The notes below the pieces were generated by a model, which was not told where the DNA came from, made no database searches, and saw only the letters and a program-made list of their open reading frames with translations. A stretch of DNA of 64,000 bases, taken from positions 310,001 to 374,000 of the forward strand of contig NZ_CP024308.1 of the NCBI RefSeq assembly GCF_002944405.1, in the 5' to 3' direction. Origin of the DNA: Sinorhizobium fredii. GTDB taxonomy: Bacteria; Pseudomonadota; Alphaproteobacteria; Rhizobiales; Rhizobiaceae. Made by a program: the position numbers and the translations under genes. This document shows, one piece after another, positions 9,901 to 17,358 of this stretch. Every line of letters starts with the position of its first letter. The stretch's first letter is position 1.

Positions 9901-10441
9901 CCAATCCGTGGCGCGGCAGACGCTGCGCACCACCCACTCGAGCGAGGACTTCGTCGAGCGATTTGAAGGGCGCCTCGACGCCTTGGCGAGCGCCCACAAG
10001 CTTCTCGTCGATTCGGAATGGAGGGGCGCTGAGCTTGGTGCCCTGGCGCTCAGCCAGCTCGAAGCCTACGCGGGCACCGACGGGCGCAGGCTGCAGATCG
10101 AGGGGGAGCCGGTCATGCTGACGCCGGACATCGCCACGCCCTTCGGTCTCGTCCTTCACGAGCTGGCCACCAACGCAGCCAAATACGGTGCGCTCACCAC
10201 GGCAGACGGGCAGGTCAGCCTCCGCTGGAAGGTGGGGAACAATGACCGGCGGCTGGTTGTTACCTGGGAGGAACGCGGTGGTCCGCCGGTCGAATCGCCG
10301 GCCGAACAGGGCTTTGGCGGCGTGTTGATCGAAAAGAGCTTGCCAGGAGCGACGGTGCACCGTGATTTCCGGCCAGACGGCGTCGTCTGCACAATCGAGA
10401 TCAAGCTCCCGGAGAGTCCGCAAAATGGAGCGGAAAGCTGA
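6953..10441 (+). CDS. CheB-CheR-PAS-HWE histidine kinase fusion
   Basis: 1,162 residues, cytoplasmic. Domains in order: CheB esterase (about 5-190; Ser in GIGASAGGVQAL, His in VIIHLDP, Asp in LTGAGADGAVG). CheR N-terminal part and SAM methyltransferase (about 205-480; VWVPGCATGEETYTVG, DMISCRNLLIYLD). A less conserved linker. A long coiled coil (about 640-720, repeated EELQS units). Two PAS-like domains (about 725-860 and 870-980). An HWE/HisKA_2 kinase (about 990-1,160; phospho-acceptor in LNELSHRVKNTLAVVQ, ATP-lid region VLHELATNAAKYGAL). Such fusions join methylation and phosphorelay in one protein. The stop overlaps the next gene, a lone receiver at 10425. Confidence 0.9.
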   Translation: MDQKLDPPIVGIGASAGGVQALQTFFDHMSTDTGAAFVVIIHLDPRARSELANILASRTQMPVTQVDDTAKLEDNHVYVIAPNRRLKIADGTIAALEFEETRAARAPIDFFFRSLAEHNGTGFAVILTGAGADGAVGVKAIKEAGGIVLVQDPNEAEYASMPRNAIATEVADFVLPVTELSERLIELLASRDALPSHPIRSSDEDLLARILAHVRVRTGHDFSQYKRATILRRIGRRAQVTRKETLADYYAYMRENPEEAQALFSDFLISVTTFFRDPAAFQSLAENAIPQLFDGKEAGDSIRVWVPGCATGEETYTVGILLLEEAARRDLAADIQVFGSDLDVGALAIAREGRFPATIETDLSEERLRRFFQREGDHYRVRRELRDVVLFASHSLLRDPPFSHLDMISCRNLLIYLDRQLQQQACQTFHYALNPGGFLFLGSSESADNPNGLFRTVDREARIYRSVPGAGDRRPVLPVLLGAHHGVERTPVVARPPLAAGSVSDAALHRQMLEKIAPPSMVVDESHRAVHLSENAGRFLQPSGGPVSTDATDLVREEFRFDLRAALHRAFERNEATLSMPILAHLDGHPHRVYLQVKPVLQGTDPTRHALVLFIEGDVLDPSEDAVESSNGRVPTNLAVRQLQEELQLAQNRLRATREESEAANEELRAANEELQSMNEEYRSTAEELETSKEELQSINEELQTVNNELKLKLESVSRAHSDLQNLMAATDVATLFLNPSLRIKRFTPRLMEIFNVTQNDEGRPITDFTHHLEYENLAEDARSILEDLAPVEREVKSRNDGWYLVRMRPYRTIDDKIDGVVATFVDVTQRRKAEEMARESKQRLEQEMRLVELSRSPIFVWDFDDGIKQWNRGSEELYGYSREEVVGKQKEELLKTVVPGSSFNVLRQALLEKGHWSGELNHTTKDGQVLTVESQIELLPLGDRRLVLESTRDVTDRKRWERRRQLLLNELSHRVKNTLAVVQSVARQTLRTTHSSEDFVERFEGRLDALASAHKLLVDSEWRGAELGALALSQLEAYAGTDGRRLQIEGEPVMLTPDIATPFGLVLHELATNAAKYGALTTADGQVSLRWKVGNNDRRLVVTWEERGGPPVESPAEQGFGGVLIEKSLPGATVHRDFRPDGVVCTIEIKLPESPQNGAES

Positions 10442-10811
10442 TCATAACCTGCCTCTTGCCGGCGCCAGAATTCTGGTGGCGGAGGATGAGATTCTGATCG
10501 CGCTCGACATGGAGGCCGCATTCCGCGATGCCGGCGCCGACATTGTCGGACCATGCATGACGCTGGAAGCCGCCTTGGATGCGGCCAGAAACGAGCCGCT
10601 CTCGCTCGCCGTGCTCGATATCCGCCTTGGTGATGTGACGACCGAGAATATTAGCGATTTGCTTGCCGAACGCGGCATTCCATTCCTGTTCTATAGCGGC
10701 CAAAAGCTACCCGACGCGATGGAGCAGAAATGCAACGGCGCGGTGGTGGTCGACAAGCCGGCCACACACAGCGATCTCGTGGGCGCTGCGGCGAGAGTGC
10801 TGGCGAGCTAG
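10425..10811 (+). CDS. Single-domain response regulator
   Basis: 128 residues, one receiver domain. Acidic pocket VAEDEILIALD (near 20), phospho-acceptor Asp in LAVLDIRLGD (near 65), Thr/Ser position in FLFYSGQ and Lys in VVVDKPATHSDL. The ATG overlaps the last 17 bases of the kinase gene, so it is almost certainly its partner. No output domain is present; signal exit would be by protein contact or phosphotransfer. Confidence 0.88.
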   Translation: MERKADHNLPLAGARILVAEDEILIALDMEAAFRDAGADIVGPCMTLEAALDAARNEPLSLAVLDIRLGDVTTENISDLLAERGIPFLFYSGQKLPDAMEQKCNGAVVVDKPATHSDLVGAAARVLAS

Positions 10812-11326
10812 ACATTCGGTCCGTACCTTACTGAGAAGCAGTCCTCCGGTTTTCTTCTCCGCCAGGGCCATATTCAAGGTAGCTCAAAATCCCCGTAACG
10901 GCTTGCTTGTACCGCACAGCGGTCACTCCGCATGTCCACCATAGATTTCCGCCCTCGACCCGACTGCGACGTGAGCCTGAACCGGAACGATCGACCCAAT
11001 GCGGTCATCGAAAGCAGTCGTGGTGATTGGCTCGACAAGGCCCCACTGCGGCCGCTCGGCTCATTGCAAAGCGAGAGTACCGCCGCGCCATCGCCGCGTT
11101 GAGGTATTCGAACCGGGAATGCCCAAATTGACTTCGAGGGCAATTGGCGAGGCAACTGTATACTTCCTATCGCAAGCGCACGGTCAAGACTACGTGGCGG
11201 CATCGTCGATCCGATCCCTAAGTGCGGAAGCCGGACCGTGAACGGCTATAAAAGCGTTTGCCTTTGCTATTTGACATCCCCGTCGCGTTAGGCTCACCCT
11301 GCACGTTCTCGCAGGGGGACGCCAAC
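10812..11326. other. Gap with a dispersed repeat, no gene
   Basis: No frame here is convincing. It contains one copy (10964-10997) of a 34-base sequence found again at 39878-39911. A TTGACA at 11271-11276 may be a promoter -35 for the following regulator, but no good -10 is seen. Confidence 0.4.
10964..10997 (+). repeat. Dispersed 34-base repeat, copy 1
   Basis: CTGCGACGTGAGCCTGAACC followed by GGAACGATCGACCC, in the gap before the broken winged-helix regulator. Same orientation as the copy at 39878. Confidence 0.6.
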
Positions 11327-12597
11327 GTGGAAGAGGCATTCTATTTCGGCCCGTTCTCGATAGTGCCCACCCGACGCAGCCTGTCGCGGAACGGCAGCGT
11401 GGTTCCGCTGGGAAGCCGTGCCCTGGATATCCTCCTGTTTCTTGTCTCCCATCCCGGCGAGTTGAAGACCAACGCGGAGATTGTCAGGCAAGTCTGGCCC
11501 GACACTTTCGTGGATGAGGCCAATCTCCGGGTGCACGTCTCCGCCCTAAGGAAAGCGCTAGGGGACACGCAGCGCGAGCCGCGATTCATCGCAAACATAC
11601 CGGGCCGCGGGTACACCTTCATCGCCCCAGTGGAGCGCCGCGGCCCCGCGGCCGTTTCCCCGAGACCGCCTCACCAGCTTCGGCCCGAGCGTCCCGAGCC
11701 CCGCATCTTCGGACGCGACCACGCTGTCGCGGCGATCTCCGATCAGCTTAGCAAGGGGCGCCTGGTGACCGTCACCGGCCCCGGAGGAATGGGCAAGTCC
11801 ACCGTCGCAAGAGCGGTCGTCTCGCGAGCCGTGAGAGACAACGAGGTCCTCTGGATCGGCCTGTCAGAGCTCTGGAACGGCAACTTGATCCCGACCGTCG
11901 TTGCCTCCAGATTGGGCATCCTCGCCAGGACCGACGACCTCATGCGCGAAATCGCCTCGGTCCTGCAATCGCGCAACATGCTGTTGGTAATGGACAGTTG
12001 CGAACATCTCGTAACCAGCGCTGCCAAATACGCGGAGAACCTCCTGGCTGACACGACAAACCTGCGCATCCTCGCCACCAGCCGCGAGCCGCTGCGCGCG
12101 GAGGGAGAACGCGTCCACCGTCTCCCGTCCCTCGATCTGCCGCCGCCGGCCACGGCGGAGATCGCGTTGAAATCGCCTGCCGTCCAGTTGTTCGTCGCGC
12201 GGGCGGACGCCTGCCTCGGGGCTACGAGCTGACCAATGAAGACGCGCCGCATGCCGTCGATATCTGCACGAGGCTGGATGGCATTGCCTTGGCCATCGAA
12301 CTCGCCGCCGGCCGGCTTGAAGCGATCGGCGTCAATGCGCTTTCCCGTTCCCTGACCGACTGCTTTAAGGTGCTTACAAGAGGGCGGCGAACCGCCCTTC
12401 CGCGCCACCAGACGCTCCGTCCCACACTGGATTGGAGTTATCTCCTCTTGCTGCCGCAGGAGCAGCAAGCCCTCAGAGAACTATCCGTCTTCCGCGGGCG
12501 CTTCACGCTCGAGGCCGCAAGCGCCGTTCTCTCGGACCCAGAGGCCGACGAGCTTATCGCCGCCCTCGTCGCCAAATCCGCCGCGTTTCGATCCTGA
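11327..12597 (+). pseudogene. Winged-helix/NB-ARC-type ATPase regulator, frameshifted and truncated
   Basis: GTG start at 11327 with AGGGGG upstream. An OmpR-type winged helix (FGPFSIVPTRRSL to GRGYTFIAPV, about residues 5-100) is followed by a STAND/NB-ARC-like ATPase with P-loop GPGGMGKSTVARAV and LLVMDSCEHLV. The first frame stops at 12232. The correct continuation (YELTNEDAPHAVDICTRLDG) is in another frame, explained by one missing G in the GGGG run near 12215. The second part then stops at 12597 (LVAKSAAFRS) where relatives go on for several hundred residues of helical repeats. So it is broken twice and probably non-functional. Confidence 0.75.
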
Positions 12598-12921
12598 AAC
12601 GCTAGTCTAGCGCGCCTGCGGGGAGAACAGGCGCAACCCGTGAGTGATCTCATCGAATGCTCGCGACTAGAGCAGTTGAGCGCGACCGAGAGCTACCGTG
12701 GAGAAATAACAATCGCTTATTCTCTACAAGAAACGCAGGCAAGACGGAGGCAGCAGTTTTCAATTCCGCATCAAGGGGTTGCACGACAACGCTGCCGCGC
12801 GTCGATAAAATCAGGAGAGTGAGCCGCCATCTCGACCCGCTCACGCGCTGTCGGGACACCGGACCGCTGCCAACTCTATTTCATAAATGGGTGCCCTAGA
12901 GGGGGCGGCGGGTTACTTACG
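12598..12921. other. Gap with no supported gene
   Basis: About 320 bases after the broken regulator. No match to its expected C-terminal part was seen, and there are no convincing frames. Confidence 0.4.
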
Positions 12922-13038
12922 CTAGGGCGCCGTCAGCCCTCCAAAGACCAGTAAACCGCCGAGAAATATCGCCGCGAACAGCACGCATGTGTAGAAGCCG
13001 GGCTCCCGAAAGACCCGCATATCCTTTCGCAGGCTCAT
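12922..13038 (-). CDS. Small single-span membrane protein (38 residues)
   Basis: ATG at 13036-13038 with AGGAG ten bases upstream. The product starts MSLRKDMRVFREPGFYTCVL and continues with a hydrophobic span rich in Phe, Ile, Leu and Gly, ending GGLTAP. The basic start and one transmembrane segment predict an inner-membrane protein with its N-terminus inside. It is divergent from the quinoprotein dehydrogenase operon. No family recognised, but the ribosome site and membrane pattern make it better than chance. Confidence 0.5.
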   Translation of the reverse strand: MSLRKDMRVFREPGFYTCVLFAAIFLGGLLVFGGLTAP

Positions 13039-13178
13039 CGATGGGCACTCCTGCATTCTTATCAAAACGCATCACGGGAGCCGCAGTTCCAACTCCTCTT
13101 CTCCGGCAGGAACAAAGAACCGTCTCGCCCGTTTACTTGCGGCGCCGAGCATCGGCCGACGCGCCCAAGGTCAATAAT

Positions 13179-14990
13179 ATGCGTTTCTTGCATTTATACT
13201 GCTGCTCTGCAGCGCTTCTGGCCTTTTCCTCGTTGACCGCCTCCGGCCAACCGCCAAAAGACCGTCCTTCCGTGTCGGCTCCGCCCTTCGCCGATGCCAC
13301 TGACGATGCGGAATGGAGTATGCCGACGAAAAATACGGCGGCTACACGCTTTAGCGAATTGTCGGAAATCAACGTCGAGACAGTGAAGGATCTGCGCGTC
13401 GCATTCACCTTTTCCACCGGCGTCAACAAGGGTCATGAAGGCGCCCCGCTTGTGGCCGGCAGTTTGATGTTCATCATCTCGCCTTATCCAAACATCGCTT
13501 ATGCGCTCGACCTGACACGACCGGGAGCGCCGGTGAAATGGCAGTACAACGCCAAGCCGGACGCCTCCGCTCAAGGGGTCGCCTGCTGCGATGTCGTCAA
13601 TCGTGGCCCCACCTATTCCAACGGCCGGCTGTTCTTCACGACGCTCGATGCCCACGTGGTGGCGCTCGATGCAAATAGCGGCCGTGAGATCTGGAAGGTG
13701 AAGCTCGGCGAGATCAATCGCGGCGAGACCATGACAATGGCGCCGCTCGTCGTGAGGGACAAGGTGATCGTTGGCATATCCGGCGGCGAGTACGGGGTGC
13801 GCGGCTGGATTCAGGCGCTCAACGCGGCCGACGGCAAGACCCTATGGAAAGCCTTCAGCACCGGCCCCGACCAGGACGTGAAGATCGGAGCGGGCTTCAA
13901 GCCCTTCTACGAAGGGGATCGGGGCAAGGATCTCGGAGTCTCGACATGGCCTCCCAATGCCTGGGAAATCGGCGGCGGCACCGTCTGGGGGTTCACGAGC
14001 TACGATCCCGAACTCGAGCTGATCTTCCATGGCACGGCCAATCCTGGTCCGTGGAACCCGAACCAGCGGCCGGGCGACAATAAATGGACCGACACCGTCT
14101 TCGCACGAGACCCCGATACCGGCGAGGCGCGTTGGGCCTATCAGTGGAACCCGCATGATTATCATGACTGGGACGGAATCAACGAGAACATTCTCGTCGA
14201 CGTGGAATGGCAGGGCAGGCCGCGAAAAGCCCTGGTCCACCCCGACCGGAATGGGCTGGTGTATCTGCTCGACCGCACAACGGGCGAAGTTCTCTCGGCC
14301 AACTTGTATCACCCCGTCAACACACATCAGGGCGTCGACCTCAAGACCGGCCGGATCAAGATGAACGAGAAGAAATATCCGCACGAGGGCAAGGTGATCC
14401 GCGACGTCTGCCCGACCGCGCCTGGGGCGAAGGACTGGAGCCCGTCCTCCTTCTCTCATCAGACCGGCCTTCTCTATATCCCACACAACAACATGTGCAT
14501 GGATTGGGAAAGCACCGAAGCGAACTTCATCGCCGGAACCCCTTACGTCGGCGCCGAGGTGCGCATGTATGCCGGGCCCGGCGGCCATCTTGGCGAGCTC
14601 TCCGCCTGGGACATCGTCGCCGGAAAGGAAGTCTGGACGATCAAGGAGCGCTTCCCCGTCTGGGGCGGTACGATCGCTACCGCCGGCGGCCTGGTTTTCT
14701 ACGGCAACATGGAAGGCTGGTTCAAAGCGGTCGACGCGAAGACTGGCGAAGTGCTGTGGCAGTTCAAGACCGCGTCCGGGATCATCGGCCAGCCGACAAC
14801 CTATCGCGGTCCCGACGGCAAGCAGTACGTCGCCGTTCTTTCCGGCGTAGGCGGCTGGGCGGGTTCGATCGTCTCCGGCGATCTCGATCCGCGCGACGGA
14901 ACCGCCGCCCTCGGCTTCGTCAACGCCATGGCCGACCTGAAGCAGGCCACCACAAAGGGGGGCAGTCTTTATGTCTTCGCGCTGCCTTAG
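13179..14990 (+). CDS. PQQ-dependent alcohol dehydrogenase, lanthanide-type (XoxF/ExaF-like)
   Basis: 603 residues. Signal peptide MRFLHLYCCSAALLAFSSLT, so periplasmic. Eight-bladed quinoprotein fold with tryptophan-docking-like repeats. The adjacent cysteine pair that lies over PQQ is at residues 136-137 (GVACCDVV). The active-site run HDYHDWDGINEN has the catalytic Asp at about 330 and, two residues on, Asp 332. Calcium MxaF enzymes have Ala there, while XoxF and ExaF/PedH types have Asp to bind a lanthanide; the metal here is inferred from that. HGTANPGPWNPNQRPGDNKW and GGGTVWG are further family motifs. ATG 13179 is chosen for the signal peptide; the open frame runs further upstream. Substrate (methanol, ethanol or other) is not decided. 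Confidence 0.88.
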   Translation: MRFLHLYCCSAALLAFSSLTASGQPPKDRPSVSAPPFADATDDAEWSMPTKNTAATRFSELSEINVETVKDLRVAFTFSTGVNKGHEGAPLVAGSLMFIISPYPNIAYALDLTRPGAPVKWQYNAKPDASAQGVACCDVVNRGPTYSNGRLFFTTLDAHVVALDANSGREIWKVKLGEINRGETMTMAPLVVRDKVIVGISGGEYGVRGWIQALNAADGKTLWKAFSTGPDQDVKIGAGFKPFYEGDRGKDLGVSTWPPNAWEIGGGTVWGFTSYDPELELIFHGTANPGPWNPNQRPGDNKWTDTVFARDPDTGEARWAYQWNPHDYHDWDGINENILVDVEWQGRPRKALVHPDRNGLVYLLDRTTGEVLSANLYHPVNTHQGVDLKTGRIKMNEKKYPHEGKVIRDVCPTAPGAKDWSPSSFSHQTGLLYIPHNNMCMDWESTEANFIAGTPYVGAEVRMYAGPGGHLGELSAWDIVAGKEVWTIKERFPVWGGTIATAGGLVFYGNMEGWFKAVDAKTGEVLWQFKTASGIIGQPTTYRGPDGKQYVAVLSGVGGWAGSIVSGDLDPRDGTAALGFVNAMADLKQATTKGGSLYVFALP

Positions 14991-15792
14991 CGCCACGGCA
15001 GCCTTGCTGCTCTGCCTCTGCGCCTCGAAGCTCGAGTCGCGCGAACTGAAGGTCTGCGCCGACCCGAACAACATGCCATTCTCCAACGAGCGCGGCGAAG
15101 GCTTTGAGAACAGAATTGCCGAGTTGCTGGCCCGTGAGCTCAATGCGACGCTTGCCTATACCTGGCGAGCGCAGCGTCGCGGCTTCCTTCGGGAGACGCT
15201 TAACGCAGGGCGCTGCGACGTCGTTATCGGCGTTCCGACCGAGTTGGAGAGCCTCGGCACGACCCGTCCCTATTATCGCTCGGCCTATGTTTTCGTCACG
15301 CGTGACGACGCGGCGTCCGTCGCGTCCTTGGACGATCCGTCGCTTCGCAATATGCTGGTCGGCGTTCAACTCGTCGGCGACGACGGCTGGAACACACCGC
15401 CCGCGCATGCGCTGACCCGCCGCGGCATCGTCGACAACGTCCGCGGCTATACTCTCTATGGCGACTATCGCGAGCCCAGCCCGAACGCCACGATCGTTTC
15501 CGCCGTGGCCCACGGCGAAATCGACATAGCGCTCGCCTGGGGCCCAACTGGCGGCTACTTTGCCGCACGCGAGCAGCCGCGCCTGCATGTCAGAGCCGTC
15601 AAGCCTCTCGATGAGCCCGGCCTGCCGATGGCCTGGCATATTTCCCTCGGCGTTCGCAAGCGCGACAAAGCGCTACGCGCCGAAATGGACACCCTGCTGG
15701 CGCGGCTCGCGCCGCAAATCGATGCGATTCTGAGCGAATATGACATACCGCGCGTCCCGCCTGCGACCAGGTCGGCAGGTGTTGAGCCATGA
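14971..15792 (+). CDS. Quinoprotein-associated periplasmic binding protein (XoxJ-like)
   Basis: 273 residues with an N-terminal signal peptide and a periplasmic binding-protein type 2 fold. The opening after the signal, RELKVCADPNNMPFSNERGE, is the hallmark of the binding proteins that accompany PQQ alcohol dehydrogenases (MxaJ/XoxJ type). Further motifs: GRCDVVIGVPTELESLGTTRPYYRS and GEIDIALAWGPTGGYFA. Members lack an ABC transporter and are thought to help activate the dehydrogenase. It overlaps the dehydrogenase gene by 20 bases, so translation is probably coupled. Confidence 0.85.
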   Translation: MSSRCLSATAALLLCLCASKLESRELKVCADPNNMPFSNERGEGFENRIAELLARELNATLAYTWRAQRRGFLRETLNAGRCDVVIGVPTELESLGTTRPYYRSAYVFVTRDDAASVASLDDPSLRNMLVGVQLVGDDGWNTPPAHALTRRGIVDNVRGYTLYGDYREPSPNATIVSAVAHGEIDIALAWGPTGGYFAAREQPRLHVRAVKPLDEPGLPMAWHISLGVRKRDKALRAEMDTLLARLAPQIDAILSEYDIPRVPPATRSAGVEP

Positions 15793-16346
15793 AGCATCTG
15801 CTATCGATCGCTGCCGCTCTCGCCGTTCTTGCCGCTTGCGAGCGGGAGGACCGGGAATTTCGCCCCTCGCCCGTCGCAACCGAGGGCGAGGCGTCGATCA
15901 CCTTGTCCAGCATCTCGCCGGGCGTCGTCGGACTGGGGACACCGAGGGACATCGGAAAGGCCTATGAAGAGAACGCCTATCATCTGAGCGAAGGCAAACG
16001 ACTCTTCAACTGGTTCAATTGCAAAGGCTGCCACGCTAATGGCGGCGGTGGCTCCGGTCCGGCATTGATGGATGACAGCTGGATCTATGGTGGCGAGTTC
16101 CAGAACATCGCCCAGACAATTCGCGAAGGGCGCCCGAACGGCATGCCTTCCTTCCGGGGGAAGATTCCGGATGAGCAAATCATGCAGATCGCGGCTTACG
16201 TCCGTTCGATGGAGCGGCAGGTGCACCAGGACGCTGCACCCAGCCGCGACGATGATCTGATGCCGCGGCCGTCCGAGCATCGGCTGCCGACGTCGCCCCC
16301 GGTCGCGGGCGGAACGGTCCCGCCATCCGGCCAAGCACCGCAGTGA
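15789..16346 (+). CDS. Cytochrome c, probable electron acceptor of the dehydrogenase
   Basis: 185 residues. N-terminus MKHLLSIAAALAVLAAC is a lipoprotein signal with the Cys at 17. One heme site, CKGCH at 78-82, with a likely Met ligand in GMPSFRGKIPDEQIMQIAAYV. The tail is Pro/Ser rich. The position, overlapping the XoxJ-like gene by four bases, matches XoxG/PedF-type cytochromes that take electrons from the quinoprotein. The lipid anchor would hold it at the membrane near the oxidase genes that follow. Confidence 0.85.
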   Translation: MKHLLSIAAALAVLAACEREDREFRPSPVATEGEASITLSSISPGVVGLGTPRDIGKAYEENAYHLSEGKRLFNWFNCKGCHANGGGGSGPALMDDSWIYGGEFQNIAQTIREGRPNGMPSFRGKIPDEQIMQIAAYVRSMERQVHQDAAPSRDDDLMPRPSEHRLPTSPPVAGGTVPPSGQAPQ

Positions 16347-16353
16347 GGCTGCG

Positions 16354-17358
16354 ATGCTTGACCGGCGCTCCGTCCTGCTGCTCCTCCCGCTCATCCTGGC
16401 AGGTTGCGCCGGCTGGCAATCCGTGCTCGACCCTGAGGGCCCGCGGGCGGATCTGCTGGCGAATCTGTTCTGGGTGTTCACCGCCATCGTTGCCGCGGTT
16501 TGGCTCATGACCATGGCGGTACTGGTCCTTGCGCTCCTGCGGCGGCGCGCCGCTCGAGCCGACCCGCTCGTGCTCGAGCCGGAGGCCGAGCGGAGCATGG
16601 CGCGCGCCGTCGGCGCGGCGGCAGCGCTGACCGCTGCAATCGTCGTGGCGCTCACACTGGTGAGCTACGGTGCGCAGCGAGCCCTGTTCGACAGCCACGA
16701 GGCTGAACTGACGCTGCTGGTCAAGGGCCACCAGTGGTGGTGGGAGGTAACCTATGAGGACGCTCAACCCTCCCGGAGCTTCACCACCGCCAATGAAATC
16801 CATGTTCCCGTCGGTGAACCGGTTCTTCTCAAGCTACGGTCCTCGGACGTCATCCATTCCTTCTGGGTGCCGAGTCTCGCGGGCAAGATGGATCTTATCC
16901 CCGGGCGCGAGAACCTGCTCATCATCGAGGCAACCAGGGAGGGTGTCTATCGGGGACAGTGCGCGGAATTCTGCGGCTGGCAACACGCGCATATGGCGAT
17001 GACCGTGGTCGCGCATTCCGCTGAGGACTTCGAGCGCTGGCGAGAGAGCCAGATCAGCGCAGCCAAGCCGCCCGATAATCCGGTGCGCAAGCGCGGCATG
17101 GAGATCTTCCTGACCCGGCCATGCGTGATGTGCCACCAGATCCGCGGCACGCCGGCAGCGGGCAGGGTGGCGCCGGACCTGACTCATTTCGGCAGCCGTT
17201 TACATCTGGCCGCCGGCACGCTCGCCAACAACCGGGGTAATCTGGCCGCCTGGATAATCGACCCGCAGGGCATCAAACCCGGCGCGCACATGCCGCTGGT
17301 GAAGCTCGGAGCGGAGGAAATCGAACCGCTGGTGAGCTATCTAGAGGGCTTAAGGTGA
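16354..17358 (+). CDS. coxB: Cytochrome c oxidase subunit II fused to cytochrome c (caa3 type)
   Basis: 334 residues. Lipobox LAGC near residue 20, two membrane spans (about 30-60 and 85-105), then the cupredoxin domain with the complete CuA set in CAEFCGWQHAHM (203-214) and the aromatic KGHQWWWEVTYED patch. A C-terminal cytochrome c carries CVMCH at 257-261 and a Met ligand in PGAHMPLVKLG. The fusion defines a caa3-type oxidase that receives electrons directly from soluble or anchored cytochromes c. It starts eight bases after the preceding cytochrome. Confidence 0.92.
   Translation: MLDRRSVLLLLPLILAGCAGWQSVLDPEGPRADLLANLFWVFTAIVAAVWLMTMAVLVLALLRRRAARADPLVLEPEAERSMARAVGAAAALTAAIVVALTLVSYGAQRALFDSHEAELTLLVKGHQWWWEVTYEDAQPSRSFTTANEIHVPVGEPVLLKLRSSDVIHSFWVPSLAGKMDLIPGRENLLIIEATREGVYRGQCAEFCGWQHAHMAMTVVAHSAEDFERWRESQISAAKPPDNPVRKRGMEIFLTRPCVMCHQIRGTPAAGRVAPDLTHFGSRLHLAAGTLANNRGNLAAWIIDPQGIKPGAHMPLVKLGAEEIEPLVSYLEGLR

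Noticed and set aside
13842..15143. A 433-codon minus-strand frame opposite the dehydrogenase
   Set aside because: Shadow of the quinoprotein and XoxJ-like genes; no recognisable domain.
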